A DNA stretch of 64,000 nucleotides from Micromonospora echinaurantiaca (GCF_900090235.1 NZ_LT607750.1:4455001-4519000); one strand, 5' to 3'; shown: positions 34,000-44,156, numbered from the stretch's first letter. A program made the numbers and translations. Notes: generated by a model not told the origin, from the sequence alone.

Positions 34000-34910
34000 G
34001 CACCGCGACGACGCCCCGCGCGGCCGACCTGGCCGCCGCCCCGCGCCGGCAGCGTCGGCCGTTGCGCCCGCAACGGGTGGTGCTGCACGCCTTCCTCATC
34101 GCGGTGGCGCTCGGCTGGCTCTTCCCGATCCTCTGGGCCGTGCTGACCTCGCTGCGCTCCTACGAGTACACCGCCGCGAACGGGTACGTCTCGTTCGGCG
34201 GCTGGACCCTCGACAACTACGTCACCGCCTGGCGGACCGCCGAGTTCGGCCAGCACTTCCTCAACTCCGTCTACATCACGGTGCCGGCGGTGCTGCTGAC
34301 CCTCTTCCTCGCCTCCTGCGTGGCGTTCGTCATCGCCCGGTTCAGCTGGAAGGTCAACATCGTCCTGCTCGGCCTGTTCACCGCGGCGAACCTGCTGCCC
34401 CAGCAGGCCCTGCTGATCCCGCTGTTCCGGCTCTTCACCCAGGTACCGCTGCCGGCGTTCATGAGCGACTCGGAACTGCTGTACGACAGCTACTGGGGGC
34501 TGATCCTGGTCAACGTCGCCTTCCAGTGCGGCTTCTGCGTCTTCGTGCTCAGCAACTACATGAAGGCGCTGCCGCGCGACCTGTACGAGGCGGCGATGGT
34601 CGACGGGGCCAGCGTCTGGCGGCAGTACTGGCAGGTCACCATGCCGCTGTGCCGGCCCGCCCTGGCGGCGCTGGCCACCCTGGAGGTGACCTGGATCTAC
34701 AACGAGTTCTTCTGGGCCACCGTGCTGATGCGCACCGGGGACAAGTTCCCGGTGACCAGCTCGCTGAACAACCTGCGCGGCGAGTTCTTCACCGACAACA
34801 ACCTGGTCTCGGCCGGCTCGGTGCTGGTCGCGATCCCCACCCTGGTCATCTTCTTCCTGTTGCAGAAGCAGTTCGTCCGGGGGCTGACGCTGGGAGCTTC
34901 CAAGGGATGA
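33996..34910 (+). CDS. Sugar ABC transporter permease (MalG/UgpE type)
   Basis: 304 residues from ATG 33996. Hydrophobic segments include VVLHAFLIAVALGWLFPILWAVLT (split), VLLTLFLASCVAFVIARF, IVLLGLFTAANLLPQQALLIP and a C-terminal SAGSVLVAIPTLVIFFLL. EAA loop LYEAAMVDGASVWRQYWQVTMP. Its stop overlaps the alpha-galactosidase start (ATGA). No ATPase gene accompanies the importer; in actinomycetes a shared MsiK-type ATPase encoded elsewhere commonly serves such systems. Confidence 0.9.
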   Translation: MSTATTPRAADLAAAPRRQRRPLRPQRVVLHAFLIAVALGWLFPILWAVLTSLRSYEYTAANGYVSFGGWTLDNYVTAWRTAEFGQHFLNSVYITVPAVLLTLFLASCVAFVIARFSWKVNIVLLGLFTAANLLPQQALLIPLFRLFTQVPLPAFMSDSELLYDSYWGLILVNVAFQCGFCVFVLSNYMKALPRDLYEAAMVDGASVWRQYWQVTMPLCRPALAALATLEVTWIYNEFFWATVLMRTGDKFPVTSSLNNLRGEFFTDNNLVSAGSVLVAIPTLVIFFLLQKQFVRGLTLGASKG

Positions 34911-37042
34911 CGATCGTCCACCTGCACCGCGGCGGGACGCACCTGGTGCTCGACGCGCGCGGCCCCGGCCTGCCGCGCGTCGTGCACTGGGGCGGCGACC
35001 TCGGCCCGCTCGACGCCGACGGGCTGCGGCAACTCGCCGAGGCGAGCATCGCGCCCGTGGTGCCGAGCAGCTTCGACACGCCCACCGTGCTGTCCCTGCT
35101 GCCCGAGGCGAGCGCCGGTTGGAGCGGCCGCCCCGCGCTGGCCGGGCACCGGGAGCGAGCCGCCTGGTCCACCGCGTTCCGGCTGGACGACCTCGACGTC
35201 GCCGACAGCGGCACGGGATCCGCCCGGGTCACCGTCCGGGCGGTCGACGCGGACGCGGCGCTGTCGCTGACCGTCGAGATCGAGCTGGACCCGACCGGGC
35301 TGCTGCTGCTGCGCCACCGGCTGCGCAACACCGGCGCCACCGCGTATGAACTGCGCGAGCTGACCCCGGTGCTGCCGGTGCCGCCGGTCGCCACCGAACT
35401 GCTCGACCTGACCGGCCGGTGGTGCCGGGAACGCGCGCCGCAGCGGCACCCGTGGCCGATGGGCGCCTGGGTCCGGGAGGGCCGACACGGCCGCACCGGG
35501 CACGACGCCACCCTGCTGCTGGTCGCCGGCACGGCCGGGTTCGGGTTCGGCCACGGCGAGGTGTGGGCGGTGCACACCGCGTGGAGCGGCGACCACGTCA
35601 CCTTCGCCGAGCGGCGGCCCACCGGCGAGTCCACGCTCGGCGGCGGCGAGCTGCTCGCCCCCGGCGAGGTGCTGCTCGCCCCCGGGGCGGAGTACGCCAC
35701 CCCACTGCTCTACGCGGCCTGGTCCGACGCCGGCCTGGACGGGCTGAGCGACGTGCTGCACACCCACCTGCGCGCCCGGCCGGGACACCCGCGCGGCCCC
35801 CGCCCGGTCACCCTGAACGTCTGGGAGGCGGTCTACTTCGACCACGCCCTGGACCGGCTGCGCGCGCTGGCCGACCACGCCGCCGAGATCGGCGTGGAAC
35901 GGTTCGTGCTCGACGACGGCTGGTTCCGCGGCCGGCGCGACGACACCGCCGGGCTCGGCGACTGGTACGTCGACGACGGCGTCTGGCCGGCCGGGCTGCA
36001 CCCGCTGATCGAGCACGTCACCGCCCGCGGTCTGCGGTTCGGGCTCTGGGTCGAGCCGGAGATGGTCAACCCCGACTCCGACCTGTTCCGCGCCCACCCC
36101 GACTGGGTGCTCGCGGTGCCCGGCCGGCTGCCCCCGCCGTGGCGCAACCAGCAGGTGCTCGACCTGGCCAACCCGGCGGCGTACACATACCTGCTGGACC
36201 GGCTGGACGCGCTGCTCACCGAGCATCCCGGCATCGGCTACCTCAAGTGGGACCACAACCGGGACCTCACCGACGCCGGCCACCACGGCCGGCCCGGCGT
36301 GCACGAGCAGACCCTGGCGGTGTACCGGCTCCTCGACGAGCTGCGCCGCCGCCACCCGGCGGTGGAGATCGAGAGCTGCGCCTCCGGCGGCGCCCGGGTC
36401 GACCTGGAGATCCTCGCCCGCACCGACCGGGTCTGGGCCAGCGACTGCAACGACGCCCTGGAGCGGCTGGCCATCCAGCGCTGGACCGGGCTGCTGCTCC
36501 CACCCGAGCTGGTCGGCAGCCACATCGGACCGGAGCGCTCGCACACCACCCACCGGGTGCACGACCTCGGCTTCCGGGCCGCCACCGCACTCTTCGGCCA
36601 CTACGGCATCGAGTGGGACATCGGCTCCATCGAGCCCGCCGAGCGGGTCGAACTGGCCGCCTGGGTGGCGCTGCACAAGCGGCTCCGCCCGCTGCTGCAC
36701 GCCGGGCGGGTGGTCCGGGTGGACCACCCCGACCCGGCCGTCTGGGCGCACGGCGTGGTCGCCCACGACCGCTCCCGGGCGGTGTACGCGGTCACCCGGC
36801 TGGCCACCTCGGTCGCCCAGGTGCCCGGCCCGGTCCGGCTGCCGGGCCTCGACCGGCGGCGCCGCTACACCGTCCGGCCGGCGGGGGACGGACCCGGACC
36901 GGCGACCCTGGACCGGGTGCCGCCGCCGTGGCTGGCCACGGGCACGACGCTGACCGGCGCGGCGCTGGGCACTGCCGGGTTGCAACTGCCCGCGCTGCAC
37001 CCGGAGCAGGCGCTGCTGCTGGAGGTCACCGCGCTGGACTGA
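34907..37042 (+). CDS. GH36 alpha-galactosidase
   Basis: 711 residues, coupled to the permease by ATGA. N-terminal beta-sandwich (LVLDARGPGLPRVVHWGGDLG), GH36 barrel with VTLNVWEAVYFDHALDRL, FVLDDGWFRGRRDD, FGLWVEPEMVNPDSDL, nucleophile Asp449 in YLKWDHNRDLTD, SCASGGARVDLE and acid/base Asp513 in ASDCNDALERL. C-terminal beta domain follows. No signal peptide: cytoplasmic cleavage of alpha-1,6-galactosides such as melibiose or raffinose, complementing the beta-galactosidase across the divergent promoter. Confidence 0.92.
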   Translation: MTIVHLHRGGTHLVLDARGPGLPRVVHWGGDLGPLDADGLRQLAEASIAPVVPSSFDTPTVLSLLPEASAGWSGRPALAGHRERAAWSTAFRLDDLDVADSGTGSARVTVRAVDADAALSLTVEIELDPTGLLLLRHRLRNTGATAYELRELTPVLPVPPVATELLDLTGRWCRERAPQRHPWPMGAWVREGRHGRTGHDATLLLVAGTAGFGFGHGEVWAVHTAWSGDHVTFAERRPTGESTLGGGELLAPGEVLLAPGAEYATPLLYAAWSDAGLDGLSDVLHTHLRARPGHPRGPRPVTLNVWEAVYFDHALDRLRALADHAAEIGVERFVLDDGWFRGRRDDTAGLGDWYVDDGVWPAGLHPLIEHVTARGLRFGLWVEPEMVNPDSDLFRAHPDWVLAVPGRLPPPWRNQQVLDLANPAAYTYLLDRLDALLTEHPGIGYLKWDHNRDLTDAGHHGRPGVHEQTLAVYRLLDELRRRHPAVEIESCASGGARVDLEILARTDRVWASDCNDALERLAIQRWTGLLLPPELVGSHIGPERSHTTHRVHDLGFRAATALFGHYGIEWDIGSIEPAERVELAAWVALHKRLRPLLHAGRVVRVDHPDPAVWAHGVVAHDRSRAVYAVTRLATSVAQVPGPVRLPGLDRRRRYTVRPAGDGPGPATLDRVPPPWLATGTTLTGAALGTAGLQLPALHPEQALLLEVTALD

Positions 37043-37091
37043 GGCTCTCCCGGCCCGGCCGGAGATCCGCCGGAAATTTCTCCGCCGGGGA

Positions 37092-37097
37092 TGTCGA
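37092..37097 (+). promoter_or_regulatory. TGTCGA, candidate ECF42-type -35
   Basis: ECF42 sigma factors are reported to recognise a TGTCGA -35 before DGPF genes. This copy lies 70 bp before the DGPF gene start; CTAC at about 37117 could be the -10. Suggests autoregulation of the pair. Confidence 0.4.
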
Positions 37098-37167
37098 GAA
37101 CGGGTGCGCCTGCTTCTACCTCAGGGTGAGAGCACCGATGATGGTGCGCAGACGTGAGGAGCCAGAC

Positions 37168-37569
37168 GTGAAGTACATGTTGCTGATGCAGTTCAGCTCG
37201 GCGGGCACCGACTTCCCCTCGATCGAGACGTGGACGCCCGAGGAGATCCAGGCGCACATCGGCTTCATGGGGGACGTCAACGCGAAGCTGGTCGCCGACG
37301 GGGAGTGGGTCCAGGGCGAGGGGCTCGCCGGGCCGGCGCAGGCGAAGATCGTCCGGGCCGGCGCGGACGGGGCGCCGGTGGTCACCGAGGGCCCGTTCGC
37401 CGAGACCAAGGAGTTCCTCGCCGGCTGGTGGATCGTCGACACCGACAGCCCGGAGCGGGCCGTCGAGATCGCCGCGCACATCTCCACCGCGCCCGGCCCG
37501 GGTGGCCGTCCGCTGAACATGCCGATCGAGGTCCACCCGGTGATGTCCGCGCCACCGCAGGAGATGTGA
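37168..37569 (+). CDS. YciI-like DGPF-domain protein
   Basis: 133 residues from GTG 37168 (GAGGAG 6 bases upstream): MKYMLLMQFSSAGTDFPSIE, MGDVNAKLVADGEWVQGEGL, VTEGPFAETKEFLAGWWIVD and IEVHPVMSAPPQ. The 'DGPF' family is almost always next to ECF42 sigma factors, as here; its molecular role is unknown. The next gene starts three bases after its stop in the same frame. Confidence 0.85.
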   Translation: MKYMLLMQFSSAGTDFPSIETWTPEEIQAHIGFMGDVNAKLVADGEWVQGEGLAGPAQAKIVRAGADGAPVVTEGPFAETKEFLAGWWIVDTDSPERAVEIAAHISTAPGPGGRPLNMPIEVHPVMSAPPQEM

Positions 37570-37572
37570 CGC

Positions 37573-38841
<1,269 letters not shown>

Positions 38842-38872
38842 CCTGCGCTTCGCCGAGTGCCGGACCGGCGGG

Positions 38873-38902
38873 GTGGCCGGGCCCGCGCGAAGGCCCGGCC
38901 AC
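38873..38902. terminator. Bidirectional terminator
   Basis: GTGGCCGGGCC / GGCCCGGCCAC with an 8-base loop, between the sigma gene and the mannanase. Confidence 0.75.
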
Positions 38903-38916
38903 GTGCTGTTCGCCGG

Positions 38917-40389
38917 TCAGCTGGCGGCGCAGCTCACCGCCGGCACGGCGTTGGCACCGTTCCAGCTGGCGATGAAGCCGAAGCTGGTGCTCGCGCCGGC
39001 GCCGAGCCGGCCGTTCCAGTCCACGTGGCGCGCGGTGACCGCCGACCCGCTGCTGGTCAGCCTGGTGTTCCAGGACTGGTTGACCGCCTGGCCGTTGGCG
39101 AGCGTCCAGGTCGCCGTCCAGCCGGTGATGGCGGCCGACCCGGCGGTCACCTTCACCTCGCCCTGGAAGCCGCCCGGCCACTGGTTGACCACCGTGTAGC
39201 TGGCCGTACACCCGCCCGGCGGCGGGGTGGTGGGCGGCGGGGTGGTGGGCGGCGGGGTGGTGGGCGGCGGGGTGGTGGGCGGCGGGGTGGTGGGCGGCGG
39301 GGTGGTGGGCGGCGGGGTGGTGGGCGGCGGGGTGGTCGGGGGCGGGGTGGTCGGGGGCGGGGTGGTCGGGGGCGGCGTGGTCGGCGGGGGCGTGGTCGGC
39401 GGGGTGCCGAAGACGGTCGCCTCCCGGGCGGTCTGCCGGATGCCGTTGGCGCCGTTGAAGATGCGCTGGCCCCAGCCGGTCAGGCTGGCCGGGTTGAAGT
39501 TGGTGGCCATGTCGAGGTACTCGACGCCGCCGCCGTTGCCGCTCCACGACCAGCCGAGCCAGCCGATCCCGTTCGCCTGGGTGTAGGAGAAGATCGATTC
39601 CTCGTCCGGGTCGCCGTCGGAGTGGTTGTGGCCGAACTCGCCGACCACGATGGGCAGCCCGGCGCTGCGGAACCGGCCGAGGTAGTCGCTGATCTCGGCG
39701 GCGGTGTCGAAGACGCCGTACATGTGGACGGAGAAGACGGTGTTGCGGTCCGGGTCGGCGGCGAACACCGACGTGGCGTTGTCGCGCATGGTGAACGCCC
39801 AGTCCTGGCCCCAGTTCGGGGCGTCCACCATGATCGTGTGGTCGAAGCCGGCGGCGCGCAGCCGTTTGATCGCGTTGCTGGTGTCGGTGGTCCAGGCCGC
39901 GTACCCCTGGTTGCCGTACGGCTCGTTGCCGATGTTGACGATGAGGTACTCCTCCTCGCCGGTGAGCACGTCGGCGAGGCTGATCCAGTAGTCGACGGCC
40001 TGGTCCAGGCTGGCCGCGCCGCTCTGCTCGCCGTAGCCGGTGGTGTCGTGCACCTCCAGCACGCAGATCAGCCGGTTGGCCTTGCACAGCGAGATCACGT
40101 TGGCGACGTCGGCGTTGGTGTTGCGGGTCCAGCGCTGGCCGCTGGCCAGCACCACCCGGACGCTGTTCGCGCCGAGGGCCTTGACGTCGGCGAACGAGCT
40201 GGTCTGCTGCGGGTACCAGGTGTGCGCGTGGTTGACGCCGCGCATGACGAACTCGGCGCCGTTGGCGTCGTAGAGCTTGCCGTTGGCGACGGTGAAGCCG
40301 GCGGCGGCCTGCGCCGGTTGGCCGAACGCCAACACGGCGGCCAGGAGGGCGAGCAGGGCCGCGCCGGCGGCGGTGAGTCGTGTCTTCAT
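38917..40389 (-). CDS. Secreted GH5 endo-beta-1,4-mannanase with CBM2
   Basis: 490 residues from ATG 40389 (GAGGAAGG upstream). Signal peptide ending AFGQPAQAAA. GH5 domain residues 31-328 (FVMRGVNHAHTWYPQQ, LICVLEVHDTTGYG); acid/base Glu156 in VNIGNEPYGN and nucleophile Glu251 in VVGEFGHNH. The N-terminal sequence is the subfamily 8 bacterial mannanase type. A linker of about twelve T-T-P-P-P units (about 330-392) leads to a family 2 carbohydrate-binding module with a Cys pair (CTASYTVVNQWPGGFQGEV to VSCAAS) and exposed Trp residues for crystalline polysaccharide. Stands alone; hydrolyses mannan or glucomannan outside the cell. Confidence 0.92.
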   Translation of the reverse strand: MKTRLTAAGAALLALLAAVLAFGQPAQAAAGFTVANGKLYDANGAEFVMRGVNHAHTWYPQQTSSFADVKALGANSVRVVLASGQRWTRNTNADVANVISLCKANRLICVLEVHDTTGYGEQSGAASLDQAVDYWISLADVLTGEEEYLIVNIGNEPYGNQGYAAWTTDTSNAIKRLRAAGFDHTIMVDAPNWGQDWAFTMRDNATSVFAADPDRNTVFSVHMYGVFDTAAEISDYLGRFRSAGLPIVVGEFGHNHSDGDPDEESIFSYTQANGIGWLGWSWSGNGGGVEYLDMATNFNPASLTGWGQRIFNGANGIRQTAREATVFGTPPTTPPPTTPPPTTPPPTTPPPTTPPPTTPPPTTPPPTTPPPTTPPPTTPPPTTPPPTTPPPGGCTASYTVVNQWPGGFQGEVKVTAGSAAITGWTATWTLANGQAVNQSWNTRLTSSGSAVTARHVDWNGRLGAGASTSFGFIASWNGANAVPAVSCAAS

Positions 40390-40635
40390 GGCCTTCCTCA
40401 ACGGGAGGACCCCCACTGCCCGGTGGGGAGGGAACTGACAGGGAGAGGCGACCGCAGCCCGACGGCCGCCGCCCGGATCCCGGCGCAGGGATCAGCGTAG
40501 GCCGATGGGTTCGGGAACGCAATGAACCGGTTAAGGTCCGGCTCTCGGACGCCACCGACGAACCGGACGGGAGGGTTGACCGACGCCCGCCCGGGTATCC
40601 GGGGATGATCCGCCCGGGTCGGAAGGAGAGGCGTC

Positions 40636-41598
40636 ATGGTCAGCGTCGGCTACACCCTGATGTGCGAGCAGGCCGGTCCCAAGCAGTTGGTCGACCACGC
40701 GGTACGGGCCGAGGCGGCCGGCTTCGACCAGCTCGTCGTCTCCGACCACTACTACCCCTGGCTGGACTCCCAGGGGCACTCCCCGTACGCCTGGTCGGTG
40801 CTCGGCGCGGTCGCGCACGCCACCAACCGGGCGGCGCTGATGTCCTTCGTCACCTGCCCGATCCGCCGCTACCACCCGGCGGTGGTGGCGCAGAAGGCGA
40901 GCACCGTCGGAGTGCTCTCGGACGGCCGGTTCACCCTCGGCCTGGGCGCCGGGGAGAACCTCAACGAGCACGTGGTGGGCGGCTGGCCGCACGTGCAGCA
41001 GCGGCACGAGATGTTCGAGGAGGCGCTGCAGATCATCCGGCCGCTGCTGAACGGGGAGACACTGACCTTCTCCGGCAACCACTACGACGTGCCGGACGCG
41101 TACGTCTGGGACCGCCCCGACACCCCGGTGCCGATGGCGATCGCCGCCTCCGGCCGGCAGTCGGCCACCCTCGCCGCCGAGTACGGCAACGGCGTCATCG
41201 CCACCGAACCGGACCCGCACATCATCGAGTTGTTCGAGGACGCCGGCGGCGCCGGCCAGCCCCGGTACGGGCAGGTGGCCATCTGCTACGGCCCCGACGA
41301 GGCCGAGTGCCGCAAGATCGTGCACGACCAGTTCCGCTGGTTCGGGCTCGGCTGGAAGGTCAACGCCGAGCTGCCCGGCCCGGAGGGGTTCGCCGCGGCC
41401 ACCCAGTTCGTCCGCGAGGAGGATGTCGCCGAGGGCATCTCCTGCGGGCCGGACGTGGACCGGCACGTCGAGGCGTTCAAGAAGTTCGTCGACGCCGGCT
41501 TCACCCACGTGGCGATCGTGCAGGTGGGCGCCGACAGCCAGCCGATGTTCCTGGACTGGGCGCAGGAGCAGCTGCTCCCGCGACTGCGCGAACTGTGA
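40636..41598 (+). CDS. F420-dependent LLM-class oxidoreductase (TIGR03557 type)
   Basis: 320 residues from ATG 40636 (GGAGAGGCGTC upstream). MVSVGYTLMCEQAGPKQLV, FDQLVVSDHYYPWLDSQGHSP, LMSFVTCPIRRYHPAVVAQK, FTLGLGAGENLNEHVVGG and VPMAIAASGRQSATLAAEYG follow the luciferase-like TIM barrel that binds reduced F420. The family is close to F420-dependent glucose-6-phosphate dehydrogenase. Substrate unknown. Next gene follows 53 bp later. Confidence 0.85.
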   Translation: MVSVGYTLMCEQAGPKQLVDHAVRAEAAGFDQLVVSDHYYPWLDSQGHSPYAWSVLGAVAHATNRAALMSFVTCPIRRYHPAVVAQKASTVGVLSDGRFTLGLGAGENLNEHVVGGWPHVQQRHEMFEEALQIIRPLLNGETLTFSGNHYDVPDAYVWDRPDTPVPMAIAASGRQSATLAAEYGNGVIATEPDPHIIELFEDAGGAGQPRYGQVAICYGPDEAECRKIVHDQFRWFGLGWKVNAELPGPEGFAAATQFVREEDVAEGISCGPDVDRHVEAFKKFVDAGFTHVAIVQVGADSQPMFLDWAQEQLLPRLREL

Positions 41599-41650
41599 GC
41601 CGGAGGCGGCCCGGCCCGGGGGGCGCCGCGCGAGCCGCGCGGCGCCAGCC

Positions 41651-42622
41651 GTGAGGCCGGGACGACGGCCGGCGGCGAAGCCGGCCGGAACCGCGACCAG
41701 CCCGCGCCGCCAGCACGGGTGGCCCGACCTGGTGGAACGGGCGGTGGGCGCACCCCGACCAGGGGCGCCCGGCCGGGCGACGCAACCGTCGACCCCGGCC
41801 ATCCCACCGGGGCGTTTCGGCCCGGCGGACCTCCGCCTGGCGTTCGCCGCACCGCGCCCGGCGGCCGGACTGACCAGCGAATGGCGGCTGGTCGCCGGGC
41901 TGCGGACGCACACCCGCCGCGGCGGCGACCCGGGCAGCGACGCACCGCCCGTGGTGCTGGTGCACGGGCTGGCCGTCTCGCACCGCTACCTCACCCCGCT
42001 GGCGCTGGCGCTGGCCACCAGCCATCCGGTGTACGTGCCGGACCTGCCCGGCTTCGGGCTCTCCGCCCGCCCCGGCACGGCCTACGACGTACCCGGGCAC
42101 GCGGCGCACCTGGCCGCCTGGCTGGCCGCGTACCGGCTGCCGCCGGTCTGCCTGGTCGGGCACTCGTTCGGTGCGGAGGTCGCCGCCGCGGTCGCCGCCC
42201 GCCACCCGGACGCCGTCCGCGCGGTGGTGCTGGCCGGGCCGACCACCGACCCGACCGCCCGCTCCCGGCGGGGGCAGATCGGCCGGTTCCTCGTGGACAC
42301 CGTCCTGGAGGCGCCGTTGCAGGCGCCGATCCTGCTCCGCGACGTGTGGGACGCCCGTCCCTGGCGGGTCTCCGCCACGCTGACCCACTCGGTGCGCAAC
42401 ACGGTGGAGGCGGACCTGGTCCGGATCGCCGCCCCGACCCTGGTGGTCACCGGCGCCCGGGACCCGGTGGTGCCGCCGGCCTGGCGGACCCAACTGGCCC
42501 GGCTCGTGCCGGACGCTCGGGAGGTGGTGGTGCCCGGCGCCGCGCACAACGTCGCCACCACCGCACCGGCGCAGGTCGCCGCCGCGATCCGCCGTTTCCT
42601 CGATCCGTCCACGAAAGGGTGA
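41651..42622 (+). CDS. Alpha/beta-hydrolase fold protein
   Basis: About 323 residues from GTG 41651; the start is uncertain because the first 50 residues are Arg/Pro-rich and poorly conserved-looking. Core: oxyanion VVLVHGLAVSHRYL, PDLPGFGLSARPG, nucleophile elbow CLVGHSFGAEVAAA, Asp in VTGARDPVVPPA and His in VPGAAHNVAT. Related to small carboxylesterases, haloperoxidase-like and lipid hydrolases. A 39-residue membrane peptide gene starts 5 bp after its stop. Confidence 0.8.
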   Translation: MRPGRRPAAKPAGTATSPRRQHGWPDLVERAVGAPRPGAPGRATQPSTPAIPPGRFGPADLRLAFAAPRPAAGLTSEWRLVAGLRTHTRRGGDPGSDAPPVVLVHGLAVSHRYLTPLALALATSHPVYVPDLPGFGLSARPGTAYDVPGHAAHLAAWLAAYRLPPVCLVGHSFGAEVAAAVAARHPDAVRAVVLAGPTTDPTARSRRGQIGRFLVDTVLEAPLQAPILLRDVWDARPWRVSATLTHSVRNTVEADLVRIAAPTLVVTGARDPVVPPAWRTQLARLVPDAREVVVPGAAHNVATTAPAQVAAAIRRFLDPSTKG

Positions 42623-42626
42623 CCCG

Positions 42627-42746
42627 ATGCGCTTCGGAAACGTGGAGATCCGCCCGCTCGGCGGCGGTGTCGGCTGCCTGCTGATGATCCTCTTCTCGCT
42701 GGTCGCCTCGATCGTCCTGACCGTCCTGCTCAACCTCGTCTTCTGA
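42627..42746 (+). CDS. 39-residue membrane peptide
   Basis: MRFGNVEIRPLGGGVGCLLM, then ILFSLVASIVLTVLLNLVF and a stop. One membrane helix after a short Gly-rich cytoplasmic start. The ATG follows the hydrolase stop by 5 bases, with AAAGGG ahead of it, so it is part of that operon. Peptides of this form recur in actinomycetes; function unknown. Confidence 0.65.
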   Translation: MRFGNVEIRPLGGGVGCLLMILFSLVASIVLTVLLNLVF

Positions 42747-42780
42747 ACCGCGCGGCCCGCGGAGCGCGGCCCGCGGAGCG

Positions 42781-42824
42781 ATCTTGGTAGTAGTGGCCCT
42801 TGTGGGGCCGTTTCCTACCAAGAT
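42781..42824. terminator. Nested hairpin (ATCTTGGTAG family)
   Basis: Outer arms ATCTTGGTAG and CTACCAAGAT, inner arms GGCCC and GGGCC. Lies between convergent genes. Confidence 0.65.
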
Positions 42825-42862
42825 CCGCTTTGCTTGACGCGCGCCGGCAGTGTGCGGGGCGG

Positions 42863-43777
42863 TCAGCGGCGGAGGCCGAGGGCGACCAGCACCTCGCGGG
42901 TGGTGATACGGATCGGGTGCAGGACGGCGTGCCGGAGCCAGCGGGCGGTTGGGGTGACGGTGGCCCGCCAGGCGGCGGCGATAGCCCGCCCCACCGGCAC
43001 CACGGCGTGCCGCCACAGCCAGCCCGCCCCGCGCACGAACGGCCGCAGCGTGACGACGTACCCCCACCAGAGCAGCCGGCCGGCCGCCCACCACGCCCAG
43101 CGGAGCACGCCGAGCAGCACCCGGGCCACGGCCGCCGCCGCGCGGAGCAGCACCCGGACGACGGCCGCCGCCCCGCGCCGCAGCCACCGGCCGGCGGCGG
43201 TCAGCCCGGCCAGCAACAGCCGGCCGAGCGGCGCGAGCCGGCGGGCCAGCCACGCCGCCGGCAGCCACACCAGGTGGTACGCCAACCAGGCCAGCGGCGC
43301 CCAGACCACCGTGCGCGCCAGCCAGCCGAGCCCGCGCCCCAGCCACACCAGCGGAACCCAGACCAGGTTGCGGGCAAGCCAGGCCAGTCCCCGCCCCAGC
43401 CACACCAGCGGCACCCAGACGAGGTTGCGGAACAGCCAGACCAGCGGCTGCCAGATCAGCGTCCGGGCGGCCCAGGCGAGGCCGCGCCCGAGCCAGACCA
43501 GCGGCAGCCAGAGCGCGTGGTGCAGCAGCCACCGCAGCGGGCGCAGCAGCCAGCGGTCGACGAACCGGCCGATCGGTGCGAGCAGCCACCGGTGCAGCGC
43601 GGCTCCGATGGCCGCGACCAGTTCCCAGGCGAGCCGGACCGGCAGCACCACGACGAGGGCGATCCCACGGGCGACGGCGGCCACCAGCGGCGCGGGAGCA
43701 TCGGACGGGACCGGCGGTCGGGGCGGCGCCAGGGCATCGGATGGTGCCTGCGGCCGGGGCGGCGCGGGGTCGATCAC
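42863..43777 (-). CDS. Tryptophan-rich repeat protein, membrane-associated
   Basis: 304 residues with about 29 tryptophans. After a Pro-rich start (1-30) and one hydrophobic segment (LVAAVARGIALVVVLPVRLA), residues 83-180 repeat the unit W-x-P-L-V-W-L, with W at 90, 109, 121, 140, 159 and 171: spacings 19, 12, 19, 19, 12. Between them run R/N-L-A-W-L-A-R segments, giving amphipathic helices with Trp on one face and Arg on the other. The C-terminal part (VVRVLLRAAAAVARVLLGVL, WAWWAAGRLLWWGYVV) keeps the style. I do not recognise a characterised family. Stands alone between a hairpin and a sigma-factor fragment. Confidence 0.65.
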   Translation of the reverse strand: MIDPAPPRPQAPSDALAPPRPPVPSDAPAPLVAAVARGIALVVVLPVRLAWELVAAIGAALHRWLLAPIGRFVDRWLLRPLRWLLHHALWLPLVWLGRGLAWAARTLIWQPLVWLFRNLVWVPLVWLGRGLAWLARNLVWVPLVWLGRGLGWLARTVVWAPLAWLAYHLVWLPAAWLARRLAPLGRLLLAGLTAAGRWLRRGAAAVVRVLLRAAAAVARVLLGVLRWAWWAAGRLLWWGYVVTLRPFVRGAGWLWRHAVVPVGRAIAAAWRATVTPTARWLRHAVLHPIRITTREVLVALGLRR

Positions 43778-43868
43778 CGGGTCACCGTAGCCAGCCGGGG
43801 CAACGGCCGCCGCCCCGGTTGGCCACGGTCAGACACCGCGGTCCGGCCGCCGCGAGCCAACCCAGCTG

Positions 43869-44060
43869 CTACACCGGCTGCCACGTCGCCATGGCGTCGG
43901 GGCCGTCGAACTGTCGTACGGCGGCGGCGAGCGCGAAGGCCCCATCCCCCACGTCGTCGGCCCGGTCGCCGTCGCCGGTCAGCAGGTACGCGGTGCGCCG
44001 CAACTTCGGGGTGGCCCCGGTGACGAACTCGACGTACTCCTGCTGCTGTGTCGCCTGCAT
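43869..44060 (-). pseudogene. N-terminal fragment of a SigE-type ECF sigma factor
   Basis: 63 residues: MQATQQQEYVEFVTGATPKL then RRTAYLLTGDGDRADDV, which is the start of region 2 of SigE-family ECF sigma factors, followed by AFALAAAVRQFDGPDAMATW and a stop. Region 4 is absent. Good ribosome site (GGGGAG) before the ATG. Either a remnant or a small protein derived from a sigma factor. Confidence 0.5.
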
Positions 44061-44156
44061 CGGCCACTCCCCGCTCCGGTCCGCGCGACTTCACCCGTAC
44101 CGATGACTGCCGGAGCGGAAAGGGTTGCACGCCCGCGCGGCCGGTCTTGCCGCCGC

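Noticed and set aside
39212..39405. Possible CRISPR-like or minisatellite array
   Set aside because: It is the in-frame Pro-Thr linker of the mannanase; no spacers.
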